64,000 bases of DNA from Neisseria canis (GTDB lineage Bacteria; Pseudomonadota; Gammaproteobacteria; Burkholderiales; Neisseriaceae). Below are positions 55,722 through 64,000 of this stretch, piece by piece (positions within the stretch are counted from its first letter, which is position 1; every line of letters begins with the position of its first letter). The translations under genes and the position numbers were made by a program. The stretch is from contig NZ_LR134313.1 of the NCBI RefSeq assembly GCF_900636765.1, positions 1,426,001 to 1,490,000 of the forward strand, in the 5' to 3' direction. The notes under the pieces are model-generated. The model was not told the origin of the DNA. It saw only the letters and a list, made by a program, of their open reading frames with translations, and did not search any database.

Positions 55722-55739
55722 CCTGCAAGAAAGATTGCC

Positions 55740-56716
55740 ATGAGCTACACACAACTGACCCAAGACGAACGATACCACATCCAATACCTATCCCGCCACC
55801 ACACTGTCACCGAAATCGCCAAACAGCTTAACCGCCACAAAAGCACCATCAGCCGCGAAATCAGACGGCACAGTACACAGGAAAAGCCATACAACGCCGA
55901 AAAAGCCCAACAGCAAAGCCGGCTTACCAAACAGCGTAAGCGAAAACCCTATAAGCTCCATTCCCGGCTGATTCAACACATCGATACCCTCATCCGACTC
56001 AAACTCAGTCCCGAACAAGTGTGCGCCTATCTGTACAAGCACCACCAAATCACTCCACCACAGCACCGTCTATAACTACCTGCGCGACGACAAAAGCAAC
56101 GGCGGCACTTGGTGGCAGCATCTCAGAATAGCCGGCAAATCCTACCGTAAACGCTACGGCAGTACATGGAGCAGAGGCAAAGTACCCGACCGCGTCGGCA
56201 TTGAAAACCGACCCGCCATCGTCGACCAAAAATCCCGCATCGGCGACTGGGAAGCCGACACCGTCGTAGGCAAAGATCAGAAAAGCGCATTACTGACCTT
56301 GGTCGAGCGGGTTACCCGCTACACCATCATCTGCAAGTTGAAGAACTTCAAAGCCTAAAGACACTGCCAACGCCGTCATCAAGGTATTGAAGGCGCATAA
56401 AGCCAGAGTCCATACCATTACCATGGATAACGGCAAAGAATTCTACCGACACATCCGAATAGCCCGGGCATTGGAGGCAGAAACCTATTTTTGCCGCCCC
56501 TACCATTCTTGGGAGAAAGGACTGAATGAAAATACCAACGGACTCATCCGCCAATATTTCCCCAAACAAACCGATTTCCGCAACATCAGCCATCGGGAGA
56601 TACGCAGGGTTCAAGATGAACTGAACCATAGGCCAAGAAAAACACTTGGCTATGAAACGCCAAGTGTTTTATTCTTAAACCGGTTCCAACCTCTACTGTC
56701 TGAGTGTTGCACTTGA
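55740..56716 (+). pseudogene. IS30-family transposase, two frameshifts
   Basis: Three pieces in different frames add up to one transposase of about 320 residues. Piece 1 (55740 onward) has the helix-turn-helix MSYTQLTQDERYHIQYLSRHHTVTEIAKQLNRHKSTISREIRRH. At about 56055 two bases seem missing, judging by the expected ITLHHSTVYNYL. Piece 2 has the first Asp (GDWEADTVVG). At about 56356 an extra T after AAAGCC produces a stop; removing it restores KAKDTANAVIKVL. Piece 3 has the second Asp (MDNGKEF) and the Glu (HSWEKGLNENTNGLIRQYFPK). The DDE triad is present but split, so it is inactive unless programmed frameshifting occurs. Confidence 0.88.
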
Positions 56717-56746
56717 AATTCGAATCTAAGTTTGTCTAAAACCTGC

Positions 56747-58222
56747 TTATTTATCCAATCCTTCTTGCACCATTTGGGCAGCGCGTAATACTGCGCGGGC
56801 TTTGTTTTGCGTTTCCTGCCACTCGGCTTCTTCGTCCGAATCGGCCACGATGCCGCCGCCGCTTTGGATATATAGGGTTTGGTTTTTGATTACGGCGGTA
56901 CGGATGGCGATGGCTAAATCCATGTCGTTGTTGAAACTCCAATAGCCTACTGCACCTCCGTAAATGCAGCGTTTTGTCGGTTCCAATTCTTCGATAATTT
57001 CTAATGCGCGTATTTTGGGGGCGCCTGATAAAGTGCCTGCAGGAAAGGTGGCTGCTAAAATCTGCATATTGGTAATGCCTGTCTGAAGCGTGCCTTCTAC
57101 GTTGGAGACGATGTGCATTACATGCGAGTAACGTTCGATAACCATTTTGTCGGTAACGGCAACTTGGCCGGTTTGGCTTACGCGCCCTACATCGTTGCGG
57201 CCTAAATCGATCAGCATCACATGTTCGGCAATTTCTTTTGCATCATTCAATAAATCTTGTTCGTTGGCTAAATCTTCGGCGGGTGTCTTGCCGCGAAGAC
57301 GGGTTCCGGCAATCGGGCGGACGATAATATTGTCGCCTTCGCGGCGTACGAGAATTTCGGGGGACGAGCCGACTACATGGAAATCGCCGAAATGGTAGTA
57401 AAACATATAAGGCGAAGGGTTTAAGGTGCGTAATGCACGGTAGAGCGAAAGCGGATTGTCGGTAAATTTCAGTTTCATCCGCTGGCTGGGAACAACCTGC
57501 ATGCAGTCGCCGTTTAAGATGTATTCGCGTATGCGGCGCACATATTCTTTGTAACGTGCTGCTCCGGTTTCGTGTTCGGGTTCGGTTTTAAGGCTGCCAA
57601 GCGAAAGGGGAATGGCGCAGCTTTGGCGAAGCTGGGTGCGCAAATCTTCCAGCCTTTTACGGGCTTTTTCGTAGCTGTCGGGTTCTGTGGGGTCGGCATA
57701 AACAATAAGGTAGATTTTGCCGCTGAGGTTGTCGATTACGGCCAATTCTTGCGAAAGCATAAGCAAGATGTCGGGCGTGCCGATGGTATTGGGTTTGTCC
57801 TGATTTTGAAAGCGGTGGGCAAAATGTTCGAAATGGTAAATGGTTTCATAGCCGAAATAGCCGACCAAGCCGCCGGTGAATCTTGGCAGATTGGGAATTT
57901 CGGGGGTGTTGAAGCGGCTGTGAAAGGATTCTATAAAGGTTAAAGGATTGCCTTCGTATTCTTCAACGACTTCGCCGTTATTGTAGACTTTAATTTGATT
58001 ACCAGATGCTTTCAGGTAAGTTTGACAAGGCAGACCGATAAACGAATAGCGGCCAAACCGCTCTCCGCCGACTACGGATTCGAGTAAATAGGTGAAAGGC
58101 CGGTTGGCCAGCTTAAGGTATAGGGAAAGCGGGGTATCCAGGTCGGCCAGTAATTCTTGAACCAAAGGTATCCGGTTATAGCCTTGATTTGCCTGTTCTT
58201 GAAATTGTTGTAGGGTGATCAT
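56747..58222 (-). CDS. trpE: Anthranilate synthase component I
   Basis: Makes anthranilate from chorismate, the first committed step to tryptophan. 491 residues. Feedback site [19 protein letters not shown]; catalytic blocks [79 protein letters not shown] and [17 protein letters not shown]. It stands alone here; trpG is not adjacent. The coding sequence contains one full uptake sequence (peptide LQTGI). Confidence 0.96.
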   Translation of the reverse strand: MITLQQFQEQANQGYNRIPLVQELLADLDTPLSLYLKLANRPFTYLLESVVGGERFGRYSFIGLPCQTYLKASGNQIKVYNNGEVVEEYEGNPLTFIESFHSRFNTPEIPNLPRFTGGLVGYFGYETIYHFEHFAHRFQNQDKPNTIGTPDILLMLSQELAVIDNLSGKIYLIVYADPTEPDSYEKARKRLEDLRTQLRQSCAIPLSLGSLKTEPEHETGAARYKEYVRRIREYILNGDCMQVVPSQRMKLKFTDNPLSLYRALRTLNPSPYMFYYHFGDFHVVGSSPEILVRREGDNIIVRPIAGTRLRGKTPAEDLANEQDLLNDAKEIAEHVMLIDLGRNDVGRVSQTGQVAVTDKMVIERYSHVMHIVSNVEGTLQTGITNMQILAATFPAGTLSGAPKIRALEIIEELEPTKRCIYGGAVGYWSFNNDMDLAIAIRTAVIKNQTLYIQSGGGIVADSDEEAEWQETQNKARAVLRAAQMVQEGLDK

Positions 58223-58368
58223 GGGGTGGACTGTGATAAAAAGTGAATACTTGGCGAGTATAGCAGATTCGTATTAGGCAGTTTGCTTCTTTTCAGACAG
58301 GCATTTGGTAAACGGGCATGAGAAAACGCCGTATCTTTAAAGAGCAGATGCGGCGTTTGATGTTTGAA

Positions 58369-58683
58369 TTATTTGGTGCTGTTCAGCATGGCCTGATCCA
58401 CGCGCTCGCGCAATTCCTTGCCCGGTTTGAAGTGCGGAACATATTTTTCCGGCACTTCAACTTTTTCTCCGGTTTTAGGATTGCGGCCGATGCGGGCCGG
58501 ACGGTGGTTCAGGTCAAAACTGCCGAATCCGCGGATTTCGATGCGTTGGCCTTTGGCCAGTGAGCGTGTCAGCGTGTCAACTAAAACTTTTACGCTGTAC
58601 TCAACATCTTTGGCTTGCAGTTGATTGCCGTTTTTTGCGGCAAACACTTCAGCCAAACGAATCATCAATTCGGATTTTGTCAT
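58369..58683 (-). CDS. ihfB: Integration host factor subunit beta
   Basis: DNA-bending protein, partner of IhfA. 104 residues. Typical start [19 protein letters not shown], the DNA-contact arm [27 protein letters not shown] with the intercalating Pro. Follows rpsA by 12 bases in the conserved cmk-rpsA-ihfB order, preceded by TTTAGGTGC. Confidence 0.97.
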   Translation of the reverse strand: MTKSELMIRLAEVFAAKNGNQLQAKDVEYSVKVLVDTLTRSLAKGQRIEIRGFGSFDLNHRPARIGRNPKTGEKVEVPEKYVPHFKPGKELRERVDQAMLNSTK

Positions 58684-58695
58684 GATGCACCTAAA

Positions 58696-60375
58696 TTATT
58701 CTTGATCGCCAGACAACTTAGCTTTCAGCAAATCACCCAAGCTGGTTGTGCCCGCGCTGGCTGTGGCAGCTGCATTAACCGAATTCAGAGCATCACGGCT
58801 TTCTTTGGCGTCTTTTGCTTTAACAGACAGCTTGATGCTGCGGTTTTTGCGGTCAACGGTAACGATTACGGCTTCAACTTCATCGCCTTCTTTCAGCTTG
58901 GTGGTCAGGTCTTCAACACGGTCGGCAGCGAATTCGGAAGCAGGCAGGTAAGCTTCCACTTCGTCACCCAAAGCGATCACGGCGCCTTTGGCTTCAACTG
59001 ATTTTACAGTGCCTTTAACCAAAGAACCTTTGTCGTTCACGCTGATGAAGTTGCCGAAGGGGTCGCCTTCCAGCTGTTTGATGCCCAAAGAGATGCGTTC
59101 TTTTTCAACATCGATGGCCAATACAACAGCTTCAACTTCTTCGCCTTTTTTGTATTTGCGCACGGCTTCTTCGCCTGATTCGCTCCAAGACAAGTCAGAG
59201 AGGTGAACCAGGCCGTCGATATTGCCGGGCAGGCCGACGAATACGCCGAAGTCGGTGATGGATTTAACCGCACCTTTGATTTTGTCGCCTTTGTTGTGGT
59301 TGGCGGCGAAATCTTCCCACGGGTTGGCTTGGCATTGTTTCATGCCCAAGCTGATGCGGCGGCGGTCTTCGTCGATTTCCAAAATCATCACTTCTACTTC
59401 GTCACCCAATTGAACCACTTTGCTCGGGTGTACGTTTTTGTTGGTCCAGTCCATTTCGGAAACGTGTACCAAACCTTCGATGCCTTGTTCGATTTCAACG
59501 AATGCGCCGTAGTCGGTCAGGTTGGATACTTTACCGAACAGACGGGTGTTTTGCGGATAGCGACGGGCCAAACCGCTCCACGGATCTTCGCCCAATTGTT
59601 TCATGCCCAGAGAAACGCGTTGTTTGTCTTGGTCGAATTTCAATACTTTGGCTTCTACTTCTTGACCTACTTCCAGAACTTCGCTCGGGTGCTTCACGCG
59701 GCGCCAAGCCAAGTCGGTGATGTGCAGCAAGCCGTCGATGCCGCCCAAGTCAACGAATGCACCGTAGTCGGTGATGTTTTTAACGATACCTTTAACCACT
59801 GAACCTTCTTGCAGGTTTTCCAGCAAGGCTTTGCGCTCTTCGCCCAAAGTGGCTTCCAGAACGGCGCGGCGTGATACCACAACGTTGTTGCGCTTTTTGT
59901 CCAGCTTGATTACTTTGAATTCAACTTCTTTGCCTTCAAAGTGAGAAGTGTCTTTGATGGGGCGAACGTCAACCAAAGAACCCGGCAGGAATGCGCGGAT
60001 GCTGTTGATCATAACGGTCAGGCCGCCTTTTACTTTGCCGTTGATTACGCCTGAAAGAATGTCGCCGTTTTCCATGGCTTCTTCCAAAGTGATCCAGTCG
60101 GCAGCGCGCTTGGCTTTTTCGCGAGACAGTTTGGTTTCGCCGAAACCGTTTTCTACTGATTCGATGGTTACGGTTACGAAATCGCCTACGTTTACTTCAA
60201 CTTCGCCTTGGGCGTTTTTGAATTCGTTGATGTCGATCAGGGATTCTGATTTCAAACCGGCGTTTACGATAACGAATTTGTCTTCGATGGCAACCACTTC
60301 GGCGGTGATGACTTCACCTTGGTTCATTTCTTGTACGGCTGAGTATTCTTCCAATAACTGGGCAAAATTTTCCAT
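58696..60375 (-). CDS. rpsA: 30S ribosomal protein S1
   Basis: Largest ribosomal protein, bringing mRNA to the 30S subunit. 559 residues with six S1 repeats, each with the GxVxxxxxxGxFV-type core (e.g. [59 protein letters not shown]). Between cmk and ihfB. The cmk-rpsA gap holds two hairpins that may serve autoregulation. Confidence 0.98.
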   Translation of the reverse strand: MENFAQLLEEYSAVQEMNQGEVITAEVVAIEDKFVIVNAGLKSESLIDINEFKNAQGEVEVNVGDFVTVTIESVENGFGETKLSREKAKRAADWITLEEAMENGDILSGVINGKVKGGLTVMINSIRAFLPGSLVDVRPIKDTSHFEGKEVEFKVIKLDKKRNNVVVSRRAVLEATLGEERKALLENLQEGSVVKGIVKNITDYGAFVDLGGIDGLLHITDLAWRRVKHPSEVLEVGQEVEAKVLKFDQDKQRVSLGMKQLGEDPWSGLARRYPQNTRLFGKVSNLTDYGAFVEIEQGIEGLVHVSEMDWTNKNVHPSKVVQLGDEVEVMILEIDEDRRRISLGMKQCQANPWEDFAANHNKGDKIKGAVKSITDFGVFVGLPGNIDGLVHLSDLSWSESGEEAVRKYKKGEEVEAVVLAIDVEKERISLGIKQLEGDPFGNFISVNDKGSLVKGTVKSVEAKGAVIALGDEVEAYLPASEFAADRVEDLTTKLKEGDEVEAVIVTVDRKNRSIKLSVKAKDAKESRDALNSVNAAATASAGTTSLGDLLKAKLSGDQE

Positions 60376-60430
60376 GTTATATCAGTCTTTCGATACACGG
60401 CTAAGGCGTGCGGGGTGTAGGTGGATAAAA

Positions 60431-60497
60431 ACTTGTTTTCCTTAGCAAAACAAGTAAGGTAAATACAATATTGGCGGGCAGCTTTCATGCTGCCCGC
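60431..60497 (-). promoter_or_regulatory. Two perfect hairpins in the rpsA leader
   Basis: GCGGGCAGC faces GCTGCCCGC (60474-60497) and ACTTGTTTT faces AAAACAAGT (60431-60455). Neither is followed by a T-run in the direction of transcription, so they are more likely leader structures (S1 autoregulation is known in other bacteria) than terminators. Confidence 0.5.
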
Positions 60498-60525
60498 ATC
60501 AGGAGTTGCGCATTATACAGCGTTT

Positions 60526-61185
60526 TTAAATTTTTTCATACCAATCAAGTACTTTTTTTACGGACTCTTCTATTGTGAGATGGGATGTGTCGAGCAGCTC
60601 GGCATCGGGAAGCCGGAGCAGGGGGGCTGTTTTGCGGCGGCGGTCGGTTTCGTCTCGGGCTTCGATATCGGAAAGGATGCGGTCGTATTCTATGCCTTGA
60701 CAGGGCAGGCCGAGTTGTTTGGCGCGGCGTTGGGCGCGTGTTTCGGCTGAGGCGGTTAGGAATATTTTCAGACAGGCATCGGGGAAGACCACTGATCCCA
60801 TGTCTCTGCCGTCTGCGACCAAGCCTTTTTCTGTGAGGAAATCGTGTTGGCGTTGGAGCAGGGCTTGTCTGACTGCGGGCAGGGCGGCTATGGCGGACGC
60901 GCCCATGCCTATGGCTTCTGTGCGGATGTCGGATGAGACGTCCTGTCCGTTGAGCAATATGCGCTCCGCTTCGAAAGTGGCGGGTAATTTGGCAGCCAAA
61001 GCGGCAACGCCGGGTTCGTTATGCCATTCGGTGTTGTTTTGTCGGGCATAAAGGGCGGTTAGGCGGTAGAGTGCGCCGGAATCGAGATAATCCCAACCTA
61101 AAGCGGCGGCCACGCGCGAGGCAACCGTGCCTTTGCCTGATGCACTCGGGCCGTCGATGGCGATAACTTTTTGGCTTGTTTTCAT
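60526..61185 (-). CDS. cmk: Cytidylate kinase
   Basis: Phosphorylates CMP and dCMP. 219 residues from ATG 61185 with GGAGAACCCC upstream. Walker A GPSASGKGTV near residue 12, YLDSGALYRL, DGRDMGSVVFPDACLKIFLTAS and RDETDRRRKTAPL. The ACLK peptide is encoded by an uptake sequence. First gene of the cmk-rpsA-ihfB unit. Confidence 0.96.
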   Translation of the reverse strand: MKTSQKVIAIDGPSASGKGTVASRVAAALGWDYLDSGALYRLTALYARQNNTEWHNEPGVAALAAKLPATFEAERILLNGQDVSSDIRTEAIGMGASAIAALPAVRQALLQRQHDFLTEKGLVADGRDMGSVVFPDACLKIFLTASAETRAQRRAKQLGLPCQGIEYDRILSDIEARDETDRRRKTAPLLRLPDAELLDTSHLTIEESVKKVLDWYEKI

Positions 61186-61267
61186 GGGGTTCTCCGCATG
61201 GTTTGAATGGTTTGGCATGATACTGGGAAAGCGGTTGTGTTGGGAAGTGTTGTGTGGGTTGGTGGGA

Positions 61268-61317
61268 ATGCCTGTCTGAAAAGGGGATGTTTTCAGACAG
61301 GCATTTTCAGACAGGTC
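61268..61317. terminator. Inverted uptake-sequence pair plus a partial third copy
   Basis: A full pair at 61268-61304 and TTCAGACAGGTC right after. Located downstream of the molbindin gene on the minus strand. Confidence 0.6.
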
Positions 61318-61328
61318 TGTCGGCTTGG

Positions 61329-61757
61329 TTAGGCCAATACGCCGAGAATGACGTCGCTGGCTTTAAACAGGGCGGTGGCGCGCTGGCCGGCGGTTAAATT
61401 GAGCTGTTCGGTGCTTTTTAGGGTAATGCCTGCGCTCAGGGTGGTGCCGTCGCCCAAATTGATTTCGATTATGGAATTGACCGTACCGCGGTTAATGTCG
61501 CTGATGACGCCGCTTAACTGATTGCGTGCGGAGAGTTTGATGTGGTCGAGATCGGTAGCGATGATGACATTGGTTGATTTGATTAAGGCGATAACGGGGT
61601 TGCCGATTTTGAGTGCCAATTGTTGGCAGCTTTCGCAGGTAATGATGGCGGCCAACTCTTGACCTCCGGAAAGGGAGATAATTATTTCATCGTTTACGCT
61701 GCCTTTTTTGATGTTTTTGATAATGCCTGTCAATTGGTTGCGAGCACTGGTTTTCAT
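61329..61757 (-). CDS. Molbindin-like protein with two TOBE/Mop domains
   Basis: 142 residues made of two homologous halves of about 70: SARNQLTGIIKNIKKGSVNDEIIISLSGGQELAAIITCES and SARNQLSGVISDINRGTVNSIIEINLGDGTTLSAGITLKS. The SARNQL/G and late VILG/ATD motifs are typical of molybdate-binding di-Mop proteins that buffer molybdate in the cytoplasm. An AAAGGAA site precedes the ATG. narG, a molybdoenzyme gene, begins 725 bases away, so a shared molybdenum theme is plausible, though no linkage is proved. Confidence 0.9.
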   Translation of the reverse strand: MKTSARNQLTGIIKNIKKGSVNDEIIISLSGGQELAAIITCESCQQLALKIGNPVIALIKSTNVIIATDLDHIKLSARNQLSGVISDINRGTVNSIIEINLGDGTTLSAGITLKSTEQLNLTAGQRATALFKASDVILGVLA

Positions 61758-62005
61758 GCCGGAAATTCCTTTGTTTTGATATGTTTGATTGAGTGAATGA
61801 AAGTTATCTTACTATGTTAGTAAAAAAATATTAAAGCAATTTATTAAAATTATGATTTTAATGGTTATTTAGGAATGTAAAAAATAATCAAAATTCATAA
61901 ATGTTGAAAATTTATATGGTTAGGTTTATTGTTAAGGAGGCACTGGAGAGTGTTGTTTATTTTTTAATCATAATTTTAATATTTTTAGTAAGTAAAGGAG
62001 CCTGT

Positions 62006-62203
62006 ATGAACTGGGACCAAATAGAAGGTAAATGGGAACAACTTATCGGTAAAGCTAAGGAAAAATGGGGCAGTTTGACCGATGACGACTGGAAAGTGGC
62101 CGAAGGTAAACGCGACCAGTTGGCAGGCAGAATTCAAGAACGTTATGGTTATAGCAGGGAAAAAGCTGAAAAAGAGTTGGACGATTGGCTTAATGATAAT
62201 TAA
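62006..62203 (+). CDS. CsbD-family stress protein
   Basis: 65 residues from ATG 62006 with AAAGGAG upstream; the longer frame from 61901 adds an unrelated hydrophobic stretch. MNWDQIEGKWEQLIGKAKEKWGSLTDDDWKVAEGKRDQLAGRIQERYGYSREKAEKELDDWL is the full family sequence pattern: two short helical repeats with WxQxxGKAKE. Function in general stress is known only as expression correlation. It ends at an intrinsic terminator. Confidence 0.92.
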   Translation: MNWDQIEGKWEQLIGKAKEKWGSLTDDDWKVAEGKRDQLAGRIQERYGYSREKAEKELDDWLNDN

Positions 62204-62225
62204 AACGCTTCCAACCGGATAATCA

Positions 62226-62255
62226 ACAACCCGCGATATGCGGGTTTTGTGTTTT
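62226..62255 (+). terminator. Intrinsic terminator of the CsbD gene
   Basis: AACCCGC-gatat-GCGGGTT followed by TTGTGTTTT. Confidence 0.85.
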
Positions 62256-62481
62256 ATCGGCCTTGTGTAAGGCATATGGGGCGGCAGTAATGAAGAGGCT
62301 GCCTACTTCAAAAGGATTATGTTTCGATAGGCTGAAAGAATGCTTTGCCTTATCACTCTGAAGCCCGTTTAAACCCTTTCGGCGCATATTTTCCTGCAGG
62401 TGGCTGGATTATATTTTAAGGCGTAAAAAAATTATTTTCAGACAGGCATTTCCTGCCGGACATAAGCATAAGGAACCCGCC
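62256..62481. other. Leader of narG
   Basis: 226 bases with a single uptake sequence near 62440 and an AAGGAACC ribosome site. I looked for an FNR box (TTGAT-N4-ATCAA) and NarL heptamers and saw no convincing match. Confidence 0.4.
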
Positions 62482-64000
62482 ATGAGCCACTTTTTAGACC
62501 GCCTGAAATTTTTCAGCCAAAAACACGAACCCTTTGCCGACGGGCACGGTGTGCTCACCGAAGAAGACCGCAAATGGGAAGATGCCTACCGCAGCCGCTG
62601 GCAGCACGATAAAGTGGTGCGCTCCACCCACGGTGTGAACTGTACCGGTTCGTGCAGTTGGAAAGTTTATGTGAAAAACGGCCTGATTACTTGGGAAACC
62701 CAGCAGACCGACTATCCGCGTACCCGCCCCGATTTGCCCAACCACGAGCCGCGGGGCTGTCCGCGCGGTGCTTCTTACAGCTGGTATGTGTATTCCGCCC
62801 AACGTGTGAAATACCCGATGATGCGCGGGGTGTTGGCGGAAATGTGGCGTGAAGCGCGCAAAACCATGTCGCCGATTGAAGCTTGGGCATGGATTGTAGA
62901 AGACGAAAACCGTGCCAAATCGTATAAAACCCAACGCGGCTTGGGTGGCTTCGTGCGTACGTCTTGGGACGAAGCCAATGAAATGGTGGCTGCGGCCAAT
63001 GCTTACACTATTAAAAACTACGGCCCCGACCGCGTGTTCGGTTTCTCGCCGATTCCCGCTATGTCGATGGTAAGCTACGCTGCCGGTGCGCGTTATTTGG
63101 GCTTAATCGGCGGTGTACCGCTGTCGTTTTACGACTGGTATTGCGACTTGCCGCCTGCCAGCCCGCAAATTTGGGGCGAGCAAACCGACGTGGCCGAGTC
63201 TGCCGACTGGTATAACGCCAACTATCTGATGGTGTGGGGTTCCAACGTGCCGATGACGCGTACGCCCGATGCCCATTTCTACACCGAAGTACGCTACAAA
63301 GGCACCAAAACCGTGGCCGTATCTTCCGACTTCGGCGAAATGGCGAAGTTCGGCGATATTTGGCTGGCGCCGAAACAAGGTACCGACGCAGCTTTGGCGA
63401 TGGCGATGGGTCATGTGATTCTGAAAGAGTTCCACATCGACAATCCTTCTCCTTATTTCACCGATTATGTGCGCCGCTTAACCGATATGCCCGTATTGGT
63501 GCGCTTGGATGCCGACGGTAAAGGCTATGCGCCTAAATATTTCCTGCGTGCGTCCGAATTGGCCGCATTCGGCGAAGAACAAAATGCCGATTGGAAAACT
63601 TTGGTATGGGACGAGCTTTCAGACGGCCTCTGCCTGCCCAACGGTTCTATCGGTTTCCGCTGGGACGGCAGTCAAAAATGGAACTTGGAAACCCGCGCAC
63701 AAGATAAAGAAGTTCATGCCGCCCTGTCGCTGAAAGAGCGCGCCGATGAAGTGGTAAACGTAGGCTTTACCTACTTTGGTGGCGAGTGCGACGACATGAT
63801 TTACCGTAAAGTGCCTGCCAAACGCATTCCACTGACCAACGGCGAAACCGCGTTGGTAGCGACCGTGTTCGACCTAATGGTGGCCAACTACGGCGTGGAC
63901 AACGGTTTGGGCTGCGAAAATGTTGCCAAAGATTATTTCGACGACAAGCCTTACACGCCGGCATGGCAGGAGAAACACACCGGCGTGAAACCGGAGCTGG
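62482..64000 (+). CDS. narG: Respiratory nitrate reductase alpha subunit (partial, 3' end outside window)
   Basis: Catalytic molybdenum subunit of membrane nitrate reductase, reducing nitrate to nitrite with quinol electrons. The first 506 residues are present (full length is about 1240). Start MSHFLDRLKFFSQKHEPFADGHG, then HGVNCTGSCSWKVYVKNG with the FS0 cluster ligands (the His-Cys-Cys set continuing at RGCPRGASYSWY) and blocks SFYDWYCDLPPASPQIWGEQTD, NYLMVWGSNVPMTRTPDAHFYTE, APKQGTDAALAMAMGHV. An AG-dialect uptake sequence lies at 63618-63629 (peptide LSDGL), unlike the resident dialect. Many human Neisseria lack a respiratory nitrate reductase. Confidence 0.95.
   Translation, partial: MSHFLDRLKFFSQKHEPFADGHGVLTEEDRKWEDAYRSRWQHDKVVRSTHGVNCTGSCSWKVYVKNGLITWETQQTDYPRTRPDLPNHEPRGCPRGASYSWYVYSAQRVKYPMMRGVLAEMWREARKTMSPIEAWAWIVEDENRAKSYKTQRGLGGFVRTSWDEANEMVAAANAYTIKNYGPDRVFGFSPIPAMSMVSYAAGARYLGLIGGVPLSFYDWYCDLPPASPQIWGEQTDVAESADWYNANYLMVWGSNVPMTRTPDAHFYTEVRYKGTKTVAVSSDFGEMAKFGDIWLAPKQGTDAALAMAMGHVILKEFHIDNPSPYFTDYVRRLTDMPVLVRLDADGKGYAPKYFLRASELAAFGEEQNADWKTLVWDELSDGLCLPNGSIGFRWDGSQKWNLETRAQDKEVHAALSLKERADEVVNVGFTYFGGECDDMIYRKVPAKRIPLTNGETALVATVFDLMVANYGVDNGLGCENVAKDYFDDKPYTPAWQEKHTGVKPEL

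Larger units (their letters stand above)
55656..56726 (+). mobile_element. IS30-family insertion sequence (IS1655-like), degenerate
   Basis: About 1.07 kb bounded by imperfect inverted repeats: GATTCGGATTTGAAGTGCAA at the left and, in complement, GATTCGAATTTCAAGTGCAA at the right. It contains one transposase gene broken by two frameshifts. No clear target duplication is visible. Similarity to the Neisseria element IS1655 is judged by eye. Confidence 0.85.

Noticed and set aside
62256..62481. FNR or NarL sites before narG
   Set aside because: Searched by eye; no TTGAT-N4-ATCAA-like or paired heptamer sequence good enough to report.

Overview
The window looks like chromosomal DNA of a Neisseria species (Betaproteobacteria). 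The genes are Neisseria-like: a TadA with a TfoX-type N-terminal domain, lipid-anchored azurin, and the cmk-rpsA-ihfB and ptsN-hprK-rapZ clusters. Dozens of copies of the 12-mer TGCCTGTCTGAA, mostly as inverted pairs at gene ends, match the DNA uptake sequence dialect known as TG-wadDUS (N. wadsworthii / N. shayeganii lineage). This points to that lineage or a close relative; the species itself is an inference.

Layout. 0-7.4 kb: NhaC antiporter (cut by the left edge), glutathione peroxidase, a GST, aroQ, rpsO, then a three-gene unit of carnitine-type acyltransferase, an unlisted 42-residue membrane protein and a BCCT transporter, then rbfA. 7.5-15 kb: a mosaic tract with an AT-rich PIN/NYN-like gene, xseA, rluB, scpB, a GIY-YIG nuclease, a small lipoprotein and the GTPase rbgA. 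It is interspersed with short inverted repeats and with uptake sequences of a different dialect (AGGCCGTCTGAA). 15-37 kb: mostly core genes: rapZ-hprK-ptsN, nhaD, a DeoR regulator with a LysO-type exporter, fpr, apaH, recN, nadK, tadA, secA, a DciA-like protein, azurin, an MliC-like lipoprotein, ftsK, anmK and a membrane-anchored cytochrome c. 37-44 kb: tRNA-Arg(CCG), the ilvI-ilvH-(monooxygenase)-ilvC cluster, then a VOC protein, an AraC regulator, an unknown protein and the BON-LysM protein Kbp. 44-49.6 kb: an AT-rich chaperone-usher fimbrial operon that contains no uptake sequence. 49.9-64 kb: aldehyde dehydrogenase; a seven-gene tRNA operon on the minus strand that includes two odd tRNA-Cys-like genes; pgsA; gyrB; a broken IS30-family element; trpE; cmk-rpsA-ihfB; a molbindin; CsbD; and the start of narG, cut by the right edge.

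How the parts relate. Most of the window is housekeeping: translation, DNA repair and segregation, secretion, branched-chain amino acids. Accessory material sits as single-gene or single-operon insertions, recognised by AT-richness, absence of uptake sequences or foreign uptake dialects. The observations most worth following are the duplicated noncanonical tRNA-Cys(GCA)-like genes at 51.66-51.84 kb, the mixed uptake-sequence dialects at 9-15 kb and in narG, the fimbrial operon with its repeated dyads, the PIN/NYN-like gene, a miniature element that supplies the C-terminus of AroQ, and the GTG-started 42-residue membrane protein in the transporter/acyltransferase unit.
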